From Paracoccus sp. S3-43 (GTDB lineage: Bacteria; Pseudomonadota; Alphaproteobacteria; Rhodobacterales; Rhodobacteraceae): 64,000 nucleotides of DNA. Below the pieces are notes generated by a model. The model searched no databases, was not told the origin of the DNA, and saw only the letters and a program-made list of their open reading frames with translations. The stretch is from NCBI RefSeq assembly GCF_029027965.1, contig NZ_CP119082.1:1344001-1408000 (forward strand), in the 5' to 3' direction. Numbering within the stretch: the stretch's first letter is position 1; every line of letters begins with the position of its first letter. Position numbers and translations under genes: made by a program. This document shows positions 9,402 through 18,133 of the stretch, in pieces.

Positions 9402-10189
9402 GCGGCGACGTCCAGAATCTGACGGGTCGCCGCCGTCACATCGGCCTGCCGCATCAGGCTTTCGCCGATCAGGAAACGGCGCGCGCCCACCCGCATCATC
9501 GCGGCAAGATCGGCGGCGCTGAACAGGCCGCTTTCGCAGACCACGTCCCGGTCCGCCGGAATGCGCGGAGCCAGTTCGCGCGTCACCTCCAATGACAGCC
9601 CGAAGCTCTTGAGATTGCGGTTGTTTATTCCGATGAGCGGCGACTTCAACCGCAGCGCGCGGTCCAGTTCGGCGCTGTCATGGACCTCGATCAGCGCATC
9701 CATGCCCCAGTGGAAGGCGGCATCCTCAAGCTCGGCGGCCAGGGCGTCGTCCACCGAGGCCATGATGATCAGGATGCAGTCGCCGCCCCAGGCCCGCGCC
9801 TCGGCCACCTGATAGGGGTCATAGAGGAAATCCTTGCGCAGCACCGGCAAGCCGCAGGCCGCGCGGGCCGCAGTCAGGAAGTCCGGCGCGCCCTGAAAGC
9901 TGGGGGCGTCGGTCAGGACCGACAGGCAGGCCGCGCCGCCCTGTTCATAGGCCCGTGCCAGGGCGGGCGGGTCGAAATCCTGGCGGATCAATCCCTTGGA
10001 CGGGCTGGCCTTCTTGATTTCCGCGATCAGCGCGGGGCCGGTCGCGGCCTTGGCCGTCAAGGCGCGCGCGAAGCCGCGGGGGGGCGTGGTGGCGCGGGCG
10101 GCGGCGTCAACATCGGCCAGCGGACGCGCGGCCTTGGCGGCGGCGATCTCCTCCAGCTTATAGGCCTTGATCTTGTCCAGAATATCCAT
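9398..10189 (-). CDS. trpC: Indole-3-glycerol-phosphate synthase
   Basis: TrpC closes the indole ring of carboxyphenylamino-deoxyribulose phosphate in tryptophan synthesis. The 263-residue TIM barrel shows [41 protein letters not shown] and the late VCESGLF segment, which together contain the catalytic Lys and Glu residues. It is single-function; trpF is separate at 36.7 kb. It heads the trpC-moaC-moeA coupled set and is 42 bases downstream of a sugar kinase gene on the same strand. Confidence 0.96.
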   Translation of the reverse strand: MDILDKIKAYKLEEIAAAKAARPLADVDAAARATTPPRGFARALTAKAATGPALIAEIKKASPSKGLIRQDFDPPALARAYEQGGAACLSVLTDAPSFQGAPDFLTAARAACGLPVLRKDFLYDPYQVAEARAWGGDCILIIMASVDDALAAELEDAAFHWGMDALIEVHDSAELDRALRLKSPLIGINNRNLKSFGLSLEVTRELAPRIPADRDVVCESGLFSAADLAAMMRVGARRFLIGESLMRQADVTAATRQILDVAA

Positions 10190-10231
10190 GGGACGGTTCT
10201 AACGCCGCCCGCAGGGTCGGGACAAGGGCGT

Positions 10232-11143
10232 TCAGGCGGGCATTTCATGCGCCCAGGGCGGATTGGCGCCGGGACGGGAGACGGTGATGGCCGCGGCCCG
10301 TGCGCCCAGGGTCAGCGCGGCGGCGATCTGGTCCGGCGTGATCGCCGCCAGACCGGCCCTGGTCAGCACGCCCTGGCGGCGCAGGCTGGCGAGGACACCG
10401 GCGTTGAAGGTATCGCCCGCGCCGATGGTGTCGGCCACGCTGGCGCGGATCGCGGGCGCCGTGACCGGATCGCCCGCCCAATGCGCCCGCGCCCCTGCCG
10501 CGCCCCCGGTTCGCAGGACCAGCCGAGGCCCCTGCGCCAGCACCCGCCGCGCGGCCTCTTCGGGCGGCAGGTCGGGATACAGCCATTTCAGGTCGTCGCC
10601 CGACAGCTTCACGATGTCGGACCGGGCGATCAGCCGGGCCAGCCGGGCGCGATAGGCATCGGCATCGGGGATGAAGAACGGCCGGATGTTCGGATCCAGC
10701 ATCACCGGCAGGCGGCCGCCATCGCGGGCGATCAGCGATTCGACGGCCGCGCCGCAGGGATCGGGCACAAGGCTGATGCCGCCCGCGAACAGGGCGTCGA
10801 TGTCGTCGGGCAGGGCGGGAATATCCCCGGGCGCCAGCATCCGCCCGGCCGATCCCTCGTCATAGAACGAATAGCGCGCCTCGCCTCCGGTCAGCGTCAC
10901 CAGAGCCAGCGTGGTCAGGCGGTCGGTGCGGGGACACAGGCCGGTGTCGACCCCTGCCTCGGCCAGCGGGCGCAGCAGCATGTCGCCGAAGGCGTCGCGG
11001 CTGATCGGCCACAGATAGGCCACGGCTTCCCCAAGACGGCCCAATGCGATGGCGGTGTTATAGACCGATCCCCCCGCCAGCGGCCGGAAACCGCCATCGT
11101 CGGGCACCATGTCGATCAGCGATTCGCCCGCGCACAGGATCAT
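10232..11143 (-). CDS. PfkB-family sugar kinase (fructokinase-like)
   Basis: This is a ribokinase/PfkB-fold kinase of 303 residues, probably phosphorylating a hexose such as fructose with ATP. It has the N-terminal GESLIDM, the GGSVYNTAIALGRLG signature and the C-terminal anion-hole motif DTIGAGDTFNAG with the catalytic Asp. The specificity call rests on general resemblance to fructokinases and is uncertain; no sugar transporter or regulator is adjacent. It sits 12 bases downstream of the zinc-ribbon gene, in the same long minus-strand run. Confidence 0.8.
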   Translation of the reverse strand: MILCAGESLIDMVPDDGGFRPLAGGSVYNTAIALGRLGEAVAYLWPISRDAFGDMLLRPLAEAGVDTGLCPRTDRLTTLALVTLTGGEARYSFYDEGSAGRMLAPGDIPALPDDIDALFAGGISLVPDPCGAAVESLIARDGGRLPVMLDPNIRPFFIPDADAYRARLARLIARSDIVKLSGDDLKWLYPDLPPEEAARRVLAQGPRLVLRTGGAAGARAHWAGDPVTAPAIRASVADTIGAGDTFNAGVLASLRRQGVLTRAGLAAITPDQIAAALTLGARAAAITVSRPGANPPWAHEMPA

Positions 11144-11155
11144 CGTCCCCTCCGT

Positions 11156-12415
11156 TCAGTAAATCCTGACCACATCGTCCGCCCGTTCCAAGACGCCCCC
11201 CAGGTCGATATAGCCCCCCGCCTCGGCCAGATACAGGAAAGCCGCCAGGGCAACCGCAGCGGCGATCGCCGCTGCGGTGATTTTCCAGACCGACCAGGGA
11301 CGTTCGCCCACGACGCGGCCCGACTGGCCGTTGACCACGAAGCGATAGCTTTTGCCGTTATAGCGATAGGCCGCCGTCCAGACCGGCAGCAGGATGTGCT
11401 TGAACGTCTCGTCGGCATAATCGGTGCTGATGTGATCCACGCGCTGTTCGTCGCCGCCGATGGCGCGACGCGCGTCGTTCAGGATCACCCCGGCCATTTC
11501 CGCCCGCGCGGTCTTGTGGCCGTCGTAAAGCGGGATCGTATAGGCCTCGGCCTCAAGCCCGGCCAGATAGTCGGGGCGATAGGGGCGCAGATGCGACAGA
11601 TCCCAGGGTGCCAGCCCGTCCGAGAGCTTGCGCGGCAGCGAGGCCGAGGCCAGCACCACCACATCGTTGAAATCCCGCGCCACGCGGCCCTGCGCCGGGC
11701 GCCAGCGGGTGCGGCGGACCTGCCGGGCGACCTGCTGGCTGCGGCCGTTCACCTGCTGCGTGACATAGACGGTCTCGTAATAGTAATCGCCCCGCTGACC
11801 GGCATAGCTGGACCGGGTGCGGGCGTCGAAGGTCCAGAACGGCGAATAGACGCCGCGCATCCGCCGCCCCCGCCGGGCATAGGCGGTCAGCCCGGACGGC
11901 GCGAACCACAGCCCGCCCAGCCAGTCCTGCATGGCGCGATGGGCCTGATCCTCGGCCAGGCGAAAGGGCAGGACGCCCTGGGGCTTGATCTTGCGGCTGG
12001 TGCCGGTGTCGGTGACGACCGGCGTCGCGCAGAACGGACAGGCCCCGGCATGGCTGCTGTCGCCCACCTCGATCTGGGCGCCGCAATTGGGGCAGGACAG
12101 CAGGCGGACCGTCGCGGCAAGGTCGGATCCGGCATCCAGGCGAAGGCCCTGCTCCAGCGGGATTTCCTCCAGTTCCGGCGTCTTGTGCCCGGCGTCCCAT
12201 TGCAGCGCGCGGCCGGTTTCGGGATCGGCCAGGATCGCCTCCTCGCCCTCCGCGCCGCCCTGGGTCTGGCGCGCGGGCGCGCGGGCCGGGCCGTCGCCGA
12301 TGGCCTGCCGGTGCCCGCACCAGTCGCAGACCAGCACCTGCTGGCCCGGCTGAAAGCGCAGGCTGGCCCCGCATTGTTCGCAAGGGTAGCGGTGTTCGGC
12401 CGGCGGGGTCGGCAT
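11156..12415 (-). CDS. Zinc-ribbon membrane protein (TFIIB-type zinc finger, YdjG-like)
   Basis: The 419-residue protein starts with a four-Cys zinc ribbon (C12, C15, C30, C33) and has a second one (C108, C111, C126, C129). A long middle domain rich in aromatic and charged residues follows (SPFWTFDARTRSSYAG, YYYETVYV). One transmembrane helix lies near the C-terminus (about 375-395, ITAAAIAAAVALAAFLYL), then a short tail. Most of the protein therefore probably faces the cytoplasm, anchored at the C-terminus. It resembles the zinc-ribbon partner of SPFH proteins in membrane-stress operons. The stop of the SPFH gene is seven bases upstream. The exact role is unknown. Confidence 0.7.
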   Translation of the reverse strand: MPTPPAEHRYPCEQCGASLRFQPGQQVLVCDWCGHRQAIGDGPARAPARQTQGGAEGEEAILADPETGRALQWDAGHKTPELEEIPLEQGLRLDAGSDLAATVRLLSCPNCGAQIEVGDSSHAGACPFCATPVVTDTGTSRKIKPQGVLPFRLAEDQAHRAMQDWLGGLWFAPSGLTAYARRGRRMRGVYSPFWTFDARTRSSYAGQRGDYYYETVYVTQQVNGRSQQVARQVRRTRWRPAQGRVARDFNDVVVLASASLPRKLSDGLAPWDLSHLRPYRPDYLAGLEAEAYTIPLYDGHKTARAEMAGVILNDARRAIGGDEQRVDHISTDYADETFKHILLPVWTAAYRYNGKSYRFVVNGQSGRVVGERPWSVWKITAAAIAAAVALAAFLYLAEAGGYIDLGGVLERADDVVRIY

Positions 12416-12422
12416 GAAGCGG

Positions 12423-13532
12423 TCAGCCGGGCAGGGGCGGCGGCATGGTCGGGAACAGTTGCGCCAGTTCGGGAATGTCGCCCGCCTTGCGCCAGCCGTC
12501 CTGTCCCGGCGTCCAGACCAGCGTTTCGTGCTTGAATCGGCCTTCGGCTGCCAAGCGTTCGAGGCCCGCGCGGTCGAACGGCCCCTCGGGCTTGCCGTTC
12601 AGCGCGACATGCCAGACGGGGGCCTGTTCCGGCACCGGGGGCGGCGTTGCCCCGGCCTGCGGGACGCTGCCCCACGGACCCGAAGCCGGGCGCGCCGCCA
12701 TCCCCGCGCCAATCGCCGCGCCCAGGGCGGCCCCCATGCCCGCGCCTGCGGCACCGGGGTTCTGGCTGGCATTCGCCATCGCCTCGCCCGCCGCATATTG
12801 GCCGAAGCGGTCCAGATCGCCCAAGATTCCCATCGAGGTGCGCTTGTCCAGCATCTTCTCGACATCCTGGGGCAGGCTGATGTTCTCGATGTAGAATTCC
12901 GGGATCGTCAGGCCATAGGCGCTGATCGTCGGTTCGATCGCGGTGGCGACCAGCTTGCCCAGGTCGGCGGTGTTCGCCGCCATGTCCAGCACCGGGATCT
13001 CCGATCCGGCGATCACGCGGGAAAATTCCTGCACGATGACATTGCGGATCTGGAAGGTGATCTCGTCGCGGGTGAATTCGCCGTCGGTGCCGACGATTTC
13101 CGTCATGAACCGCGCCGGGTCGGTCACGCGCAGGGAATAGGTGCCGAAGGCGCGCAGCCGCACCGGGCCGAATTCCGGGTCGCGCGCCATGACCGGGTTC
13201 TTGGTGCCCCATTTCAGGTCGTTGAAGCGCGTGGTGCTGACGAAATAGATCTCGGATTTGAAGGGGCTGCGGAAGCCGTGGTCCCAATGCTGCAACCGGG
13301 TCAGGATCGGCAGGTTGTTGGTCTCCAGCATGTAGAGGCCGGGGCCGAAGGTGTCGGCCAGCTGCCCTTCGTGAATGAAGACGGCGGCCTGACCCTCGCG
13401 CACGGTCAGCTTGGCGCCGTATTTGATCGCATTACCGACGGTCGGATAGCGCCAGACCATCGTGTCGCGGGTGTCGTCGGTCCATTCGATGACGTCGATG
13501 AATTCGCCGCCGAGAATGTCGAAGATCGCCAT
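12423..13532 (-). CDS. SPFH-domain protein with C-terminal GYF_2 domain (virion-core-protein-like, YdjI-like)
   Basis: This is a 369-residue SPFH/band-7 family protein. The N-terminal MAIFDILGGEFIDVIEW and the LQHWDHGFRSPFKSEIYFVS region are typical of the YdjI or 'virion core protein' subfamily. A glycine/alanine-rich segment (about 275-315) follows. The C-terminus is a GYF_2-like domain (WHVALNGKPEGPF, then LVWTPGQDGWRKAGDIPEL). There is no transmembrane helix. SPFH proteins of this type form membrane-associated assemblies. The start at 13532 has a strong GGAGGGA Shine-Dalgarno; a longer reading upstream lacks family similarity. It lies between DUF2927 and the zinc-ribbon gene. Confidence 0.8.
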   Translation of the reverse strand: MAIFDILGGEFIDVIEWTDDTRDTMVWRYPTVGNAIKYGAKLTVREGQAAVFIHEGQLADTFGPGLYMLETNNLPILTRLQHWDHGFRSPFKSEIYFVSTTRFNDLKWGTKNPVMARDPEFGPVRLRAFGTYSLRVTDPARFMTEIVGTDGEFTRDEITFQIRNVIVQEFSRVIAGSEIPVLDMAANTADLGKLVATAIEPTISAYGLTIPEFYIENISLPQDVEKMLDKRTSMGILGDLDRFGQYAAGEAMANASQNPGAAGAGMGAALGAAIGAGMAARPASGPWGSVPQAGATPPPVPEQAPVWHVALNGKPEGPFDRAGLERLAAEGRFKHETLVWTPGQDGWRKAGDIPELAQLFPTMPPPLPG

Positions 13533-13590
13533 CTGTCCCTCCGCAGGATGCCTTGTGCCTGTATGCGGCCAACCGCGGCCCGCGCGCAAG

Positions 13591-14616
13591 TCAGATGCTT
13601 TGCGCCAGCAGCTCGGCCGCGATGCGGCGGACGATGGGCTCGACCTCGGTCGCCGACATGCCGGGGCGCAGGCGCGGGTCATAGAGGATCCGCAGCAGCA
13701 ATTCGTCGTGCCGGGTCAGCAGGGCGAATTCCTCGTCATCGTTGAAGATCGACGGGCGGGCGTCGGGGCTGTCATTGGCAAGGCCCATTCCCTGGGCCAG
13801 TTCCTCGTGGATGCAGGATGTCTGCAACAGCGGCGGCAGTTCGGCCCGGATCAGCGCCACGGCATTGGAATAGACCGGCGTCGCGCCGTGCGAGTAGGCG
13901 AAGACGGTGCAGAAATTGTCCGCGTCCAGGGCCTGCATGACCGCGATGTCCTGCACGGGGATGCCCGGCACCAGTTGCGACAGGCGCGGACCGATGGCGC
14001 GGCGTTCGTCGTCGGACAGGACCATGACCACGAAATTGCCGCCGGTTTCGGCCAGCGACACGCTGTGCCCGGTCGCCTGCGCCAGCCGCGCGGCGAACTG
14101 GCCGACCTCGACCCGATAGGCGCGGCGGGTGGCCACATCGACGACCGCCCCGAACTCGATCTGGAACCGCACCGGATCCTGCCAGCGGCGCAGAGGGGCG
14201 GGCGCGCCGCTGCCCCTGGCCTGGATGCCGCCCGCGCCGTATTCGTCGCGCAGCGCGATGGCCATGAAATCGCGGGTCAGCGCGTCTTCGTCGATGGGCG
14301 CATCCAGCGGCACCCGGTCCCGGCGCAACCGGCCCTGGTCGCGCAGGGCGCGTTCGGCGCGGGCATAGAAATCCCGCTGGGCCGTGCTGGCAAGGCTGGC
14401 CTGGGTCAGGGCCTGGGACGCGGCGGCGTTGGCGGCGCGATTGCGTTCGGCGCGGGCCTTGCGCAATTCCGCCTGCGAGGGGCCGTCGTCCTGGGGCCGC
14501 GCGACGGGGCGCGGCGCGGCAACCGGCTGGGGCGCGGATTGCGGCGCCTGGCACGCCGCCAGGGCCAGAAGCGCCAGCAGCGGCAGGCTGCGGAGGCCGT
14601 TTGTCCTGTGGCTCAT
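13591..14616 (-). CDS. DUF2927 lipoprotein, putative metalloprotease-like
   Basis: The 341-residue protein has a lipoprotein signal ending LLALAAC, so it is probably anchored in the envelope. The C-terminal half carries the DUF2927 hallmark CIHEELAQGMGLAND followed by SPDARPSIFNDDEEFALLT. The HEELAQ.MGL segment looks like an HExxxxxG metal site, so zinc-peptidase-like activity is possible but unproven. The residues after the signal are Pro/Arg-rich and then helical. The ATG at 14616 overlaps the telA stop (ATGA), so it is translationally coupled to telA. Confidence 0.75.
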   Translation of the reverse strand: MSHRTNGLRSLPLLALLALAACQAPQSAPQPVAAPRPVARPQDDGPSQAELRKARAERNRAANAAASQALTQASLASTAQRDFYARAERALRDQGRLRRDRVPLDAPIDEDALTRDFMAIALRDEYGAGGIQARGSGAPAPLRRWQDPVRFQIEFGAVVDVATRRAYRVEVGQFAARLAQATGHSVSLAETGGNFVVMVLSDDERRAIGPRLSQLVPGIPVQDIAVMQALDADNFCTVFAYSHGATPVYSNAVALIRAELPPLLQTSCIHEELAQGMGLANDSPDARPSIFNDDEEFALLTRHDELLLRILYDPRLRPGMSATEVEPIVRRIAAELLAQSI

Positions 14617-15785
14617 GTCCGGGCCGGAGTCCCCTGACGTTGCGCCGTGGCGCGGGCCAGCGTGTCGCGCAGATCGGCCTCCATCCTGGTCAGGTCGCTT
14701 TCGGCGGCGGCGCGGCGGGCGCGGCCCTCGTCGGCGATGCGCAGGCTGTCCTCGATGGTGGCGATCAGCTGCGCATTGGCCGCCTTGACCGCGCTGATGT
14801 CGAAGACGCCCCGTTCGGTCTGGGTGCGGATCTGCGCATTGGCCTGGCGCAGGTTGTCGGCATTGCGCGTCAGCAGGTCGTTGGTCAGGTCGCTGGCCTC
14901 CTTGACGGCGCGCGCGGCCTCGGTGCTGCGCTGGATCGTCACCGCCTGGGCCAGCTGGGTTTCCCACAGCGGCACGGTGTTCACCAGGGTTGAGTTGATC
15001 TTCGTGACCAGCGACTTGTCGTTCTCCTGCACCAGCCGGATCGAGGGCAGGGACTGCATCGTCACCTGCCGCGTCAGCTTCAGGTCGTGGACGCGGCGTT
15101 CCAGGTCGTCGCGGACCGCCCGCAGGTCGCGCAGCGCCTGGGCCTGCATGACCTGCTGATCCTCGGGCGCGGTCTTCACGCGGGCCTCCAGTTCCGGAAT
15201 GGTGGCGCTGTCCAGTTCCTGCAATTTCTCTTCCCCGGCGGCGATATACAGCGCCAGTTCGTCATAGAAGTTCAGCGTATGGTCATAGAGCAGGTCGAGC
15301 GACTTGATGTCCTTCAGCAGCGTCTGTTCGTGGCGTTCCAGTTCGACCGTGATGCGGTCGATCTGGGTCTGGACCTGTTCGTAATTCGCCACGAATTTCG
15401 CGAAAGGCGCCGACCGGCCCAGCAGCTTTTCCCACCAGCTTCGGGTCCGCCGCACATCCAGTTCGCTGGTCGAGAAGCCGCGAATCGTGGTGACGATGCT
15501 GCGCAGGCTTTCGCCCGCGGGACCGACATCCTTGCTTTTGACATCGGCCAGCATCTTCTGGCTGATCTCTTGCAAGCCCGCCTGCGCGCGGGTGCCGAAG
15601 CGGACGATGGATCCGGTGTCGCCCAGGTCGATCTCGTCCATGCGGCGGCGGATTTCGGCTTGAAGCTGGGGGTCGGCGTCGCGGACCGACAGCGGATCGG
15701 CCTTGGGCTGGGGCAGGGGCGCCGATGTCACCGTCTCGATCTCGGTGCGGATGTCTTCGGCGCGGCGGCGGGTCTCGTCGGTCAT
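14613..15785 (-). CDS. TelA/KlaA-family toxic anion resistance protein
   Basis: This is a 390-residue, largely alpha-helical and coiled-coil cytoplasmic protein. It belongs to the family named after plasmid tellurite-resistance TelA and Bacillus YceH, and recognisable stretches include RRTRSWWEKLLGRSAPFAKF and LWETQLAQAVTIQRSTEA. The chromosomal role is usually envelope or nisin/tellurite stress tolerance. The ATG at 15785 has a GGAAGG ribosome-binding site; a longer in-frame start 17 codons upstream looks spurious. It heads a cassette telA-DUF2927-SPFH-zinc ribbon, which suggests a role in membrane stress rather than tellurite alone. Confidence 0.85.
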   Translation of the reverse strand: MTDETRRRAEDIRTEIETVTSAPLPQPKADPLSVRDADPQLQAEIRRRMDEIDLGDTGSIVRFGTRAQAGLQEISQKMLADVKSKDVGPAGESLRSIVTTIRGFSTSELDVRRTRSWWEKLLGRSAPFAKFVANYEQVQTQIDRITVELERHEQTLLKDIKSLDLLYDHTLNFYDELALYIAAGEEKLQELDSATIPELEARVKTAPEDQQVMQAQALRDLRAVRDDLERRVHDLKLTRQVTMQSLPSIRLVQENDKSLVTKINSTLVNTVPLWETQLAQAVTIQRSTEAARAVKEASDLTNDLLTRNADNLRQANAQIRTQTERGVFDISAVKAANAQLIATIEDSLRIADEGRARRAAAESDLTRMEADLRDTLARATAQRQGTPART

Positions 15786-16104
15786 GGCGCTTCCTTCCCT
15801 GGGCCTGTGCAAGCCAGGCATGTCGCGGCGCAGCATAGGCGGAATGCGGCGCAGTTCAACAAAGCGGCGCGCGAAAATCTGCGGCCCATGCAGGCCCGCA
15901 ACAGGAGGCGATTCGCGGGGCCTTCGGGCCGCCGACCGCAGCCGGCTGCCGAACCCTGTCCAAAATGTCAGGTCATTAACCCAGTTAAATCAAACTTTAT
16001 GCATATTCTTCCCTGCGCCGGAGTGCTAAGGTGGTCCCGTTACCAGGTGGTGTCCCCGGTTTTCAGGGGGGCATAATTTTTTCCAAGTGTTAGTGCAGGT
16101 AAAG
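15786..16104. other. 319-bp divergent intergenic region between telA and the sugar-transferase gene
   Basis: No gene is seen here. The half nearest telA is GC-rich with short self-complementary runs. The stretch 15971-16010 is AT-rich (TTAACCCAGTTAAATC and TTTATGCATATTC) and probably holds the promoter(s) of the exopolysaccharide gene. A hairpin with a T-run follows at 16054-16082. I could not fix a -35/-10 pair. Confidence 0.5.
16054..16082 (+). terminator. Possible leader attenuator upstream of the exopolysaccharide transferase
   Basis: CCCC at 16054-16057 can pair with GGGG at 16066-16069 around an 8-nt loop, followed within ten bases by six T residues (16077-16082). The gene starts at 16105, so this would lie in its leader. 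The stem is short, so it may be a weak intrinsic terminator or chance. Confidence 0.25.
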
Positions 16105-16782
16105 ATGTCGGTGAAATCCCCGTCGGTTGCTTTGGCCCATGTCGCGGCCGTCCCTTCTGTCGAAACCTCGCGCCCTTGGCTGTATCGCAGCCTGATCAAG
16201 CGTCCGCTGGATCTGATGCTGGTGCTGCTGACCTCTCCGGTCGTGGTTCCGCTGGTGCTGCTGCTGGCGCTGATCGTGATGCTGGACGGCAGGAACCCGT
16301 TCTATTCGCAGCAGCGCGTCGGACGCGACGGCCGGATGTTCCGCATGTGGAAGCTGCGCAGCATGGTCCCCGACGCCGATCAGCGGCTGGAGGAACATCT
16401 GGACCGCGATCCCCAGGCCCGGCAGGAATGGAACACGACGCAGAAGCTGCGCAACGATCCGCGCGTGACCGCCTTCGGCCGGATCCTGCGCGCCAGTTCC
16501 CTGGACGAGCTTCCGCAACTGTGGAACGTCGCGTCGGGGGACATGAGCCTGGTCGGTCCCCGTCCCATGATGCCCGACCAGCAGGTGCTGTATTCGGGCC
16601 AGGGATATTACCGCCTGCGCCCCGGCATCACCGGCTTCTGGCAGACCGCCGGTCGCAACAAGACCACCTTCGCGGCCCGCGCCTGGTATGACGACCGCTA
16701 CGAACGCAGCCTGTCCTTCGCCAGCGACGCCGCGATCCTGCTGCGCACCGTGTCCGTGGTGCTGGGCCGGACCGGCTGCTGA
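16105..16782 (+). CDS. Exopolysaccharide priming sugar transferase (ExoY/WcaJ C-terminal-type phosphoglycosyltransferase)
   Basis: This is a monotopic phosphoglycosyltransferase that moves a sugar-1-phosphate onto undecaprenyl phosphate at the inner membrane, the first step of exopolysaccharide assembly. The ~225-residue protein has one hydrophobic N-terminal membrane hairpin (LDLMLVLLTSPVVVPLVLLL), then FRMWKLRSMVPDA, SLDELPQLWNV, SLVGPRPMMPDQ and RPGITGFWQTAGRN. All are hallmarks of the ExoY-sized family without the long N-terminal CoA-binding-like domain. I chose ATG 16105 with AGG upstream; GTG 16087 is an alternative. It converges on wecG with no gap. Confidence 0.88.
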   Translation: MSVKSPSVALAHVAAVPSVETSRPWLYRSLIKRPLDLMLVLLTSPVVVPLVLLLALIVMLDGRNPFYSQQRVGRDGRMFRMWKLRSMVPDADQRLEEHLDRDPQARQEWNTTQKLRNDPRVTAFGRILRASSLDELPQLWNVASGDMSLVGPRPMMPDQQVLYSGQGYYRLRPGITGFWQTAGRNKTTFAARAWYDDRYERSLSFASDAAILLRTVSVVLGRTGC

Positions 16783-17538
16783 TCAGGCACGCTGCCGCAG
16801 CGCCGCCACCGCCTCGGACGGCAGGATGGCGGCGCAGCGGGCATATCGGGGCACCAACCGTTTCGGTGCGGACAGCATCCGCCAGGCCCATTCCATCGCG
16901 ATCCGCCTGACCCAAAGCGGGGCGCGGGTCTGGTTGCCAGCCAGGAAATCCAGGCCCGCGCCGATCGAGGCGAAGCCGACGCCCGGCGCGACCTCGCGCC
17001 CCCGCGCCGCCAGCCGTTCCTGTTTCGGCGCGCCAAGCGCCAGAAAGCACAGCCGCGCGCCGCTGTCGCGCACCTGCGTCAGCAGGTCGCGCGCGGCATC
17101 GCCATCGGGGTCGAACCCCATCGGCGGGGCGATCCGGGCGACGATCCGGCAGCCCGGCGCGCGGCGCTGGATTTCATCCGCCGCCGCCGCCAGGGCGGCG
17201 TCCGTGGTGCCCACCAGGGCCAGGCCCACGCCTTCGGCCGCCGCAAGCTGCGCCAAGGGGATCACCAGATCCGATCCCGTCACCAGCCCGACCGGACGGC
17301 GCGCCAGGCGCGACAGCCAGACGATGGGGTTGCCGTCCGCCACCACCAGATCCTGCGCCGCATAGGCCCTGCGGAAGGTGTCGTCCCCCCGCAGCTTGAC
17401 CAGGTGATCCAGGTTGATGGTCGCCAGCGCGAAGCCCTGACCGGCGCGCAACCGCCGCGTGATTTCAGCCAGAAGCGAGCGGTGGTCGGGCATGTTCACC
17501 CGAACGATCGAGGATCCATAGGAAAACTGCATTGCCAT
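16783..17538 (-). CDS. WecG/TagA/CpsF-family glycosyltransferase
   Basis: This GT26-family enzyme transfers a sugar (often N-acetylmannosamine or its uronate) to a lipid-linked precursor of a surface polysaccharide. The ~251-residue protein has ATINLDHLVKLR, VVADGNPIVWLSRL, VTGSDL and the family signature LALGAPKQERL. The ATG at 17538 is preferred; ATGs at 17547 and 17532 are also in frame. It converges with the priming transferase, so the two form an exopolysaccharide gene pair. The donor sugar cannot be told from sequence. Confidence 0.85.
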   Translation of the reverse strand: MAMQFSYGSSIVRVNMPDHRSLLAEITRRLRAGQGFALATINLDHLVKLRGDDTFRRAYAAQDLVVADGNPIVWLSRLARRPVGLVTGSDLVIPLAQLAAAEGVGLALVGTTDAALAAAADEIQRRAPGCRIVARIAPPMGFDPDGDAARDLLTQVRDSGARLCFLALGAPKQERLAARGREVAPGVGFASIGAGLDFLAGNQTRAPLWVRRIAMEWAWRMLSAPKRLVPRYARCAAILPSEAVAALRQRA

Positions 17539-17610
17539 GTTCCGCATCGGGCCGCGTTCCGGCCTTTGCCGCTTCCTTGCAGCTTTGCGCCGGGGCTGCA
17601 ATCGGGCCGT

Positions 17611-17937
17611 TCAACCTTTCGGCAAATAGGGGATCGCGCCCGCCAGGTCGGTATCGTCGATCAGGTGGAAATTGCTGGCGCTGCCCGCCTTGCGCGCCTG
17701 GGCGAAGGGGGCATAGTCGGGATCCTTGGCAAAGGCGCGGGCGGCGTCCTTGGACGGAAACTCGATCAGCGCGATCAGGGTGCTGCCCAGCGGCCTGCCT
17801 TCCAGCGTGTCGATATTGCCCGACCGCGACAGATAGCGCCCGCCGTGCTTTGCCGCGATCTCGTGGACGCGGGCGGCGTAATCGGGCACCCAGGAATCGT
17901 CGGTCACGGTCACGTCCGCGATCAGATAGGCAGTCAT
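17611..17937 (-). CDS. DUF1330-family protein
   Basis: This is a small alpha/beta-barrel (ferredoxin-like) protein of 108 residues of the DUF1330 family. It begins MTAYLIADVTVTDDSW, with the conserved VHEIAAKHGGRYL, LIEFPSKDAARAF and DPDYAPFAQARK. The biochemical role of the family is unknown. The ATG at 17937 has a strong GGGGAGAA ribosome-binding site. It lies between wecG on the same strand and the divergent RND adaptor gene. Confidence 0.8.
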   Translation of the reverse strand: MTAYLIADVTVTDDSWVPDYAARVHEIAAKHGGRYLSRSGNIDTLEGRPLGSTLIALIEFPSKDAARAFAKDPDYAPFAQARKAGSASNFHLIDDTDLAGAIPYLPKG

Positions 17938-18133
17938 CGGATTCTCCCCCTGGTTCATCTGCTGGGGACACAGTGCCTGCGGGCTGGCCATCAGGCAAGC
18001 GCGGGTGTCGGATGCGCGCGAAATCGCATTGTCCTTCACCTCGGTTGACGATAGCGTGACCGACGGCGACACACGGGCCTTACGCGAACGGGCACACGCC
18101 AGCATCGGTAAACCTTTCGGACGGACGGACAGC

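Noticed and set aside
9680..12535. 951-codon plus-strand open frame opposite trpC, pfkB and the zinc-ribbon gene
   Set aside because: Its translation is Arg/Gln/His-rich low-complexity text with no motifs, while the minus strand carries clear enzymes. High GC leaves the antisense frame open.
12599..12880. Gly/Ala-rich stretch in the SPFH gene as a repeat element
   Set aside because: It is non-periodic coding low-complexity linker (about residues 275-315), not a DNA repeat.
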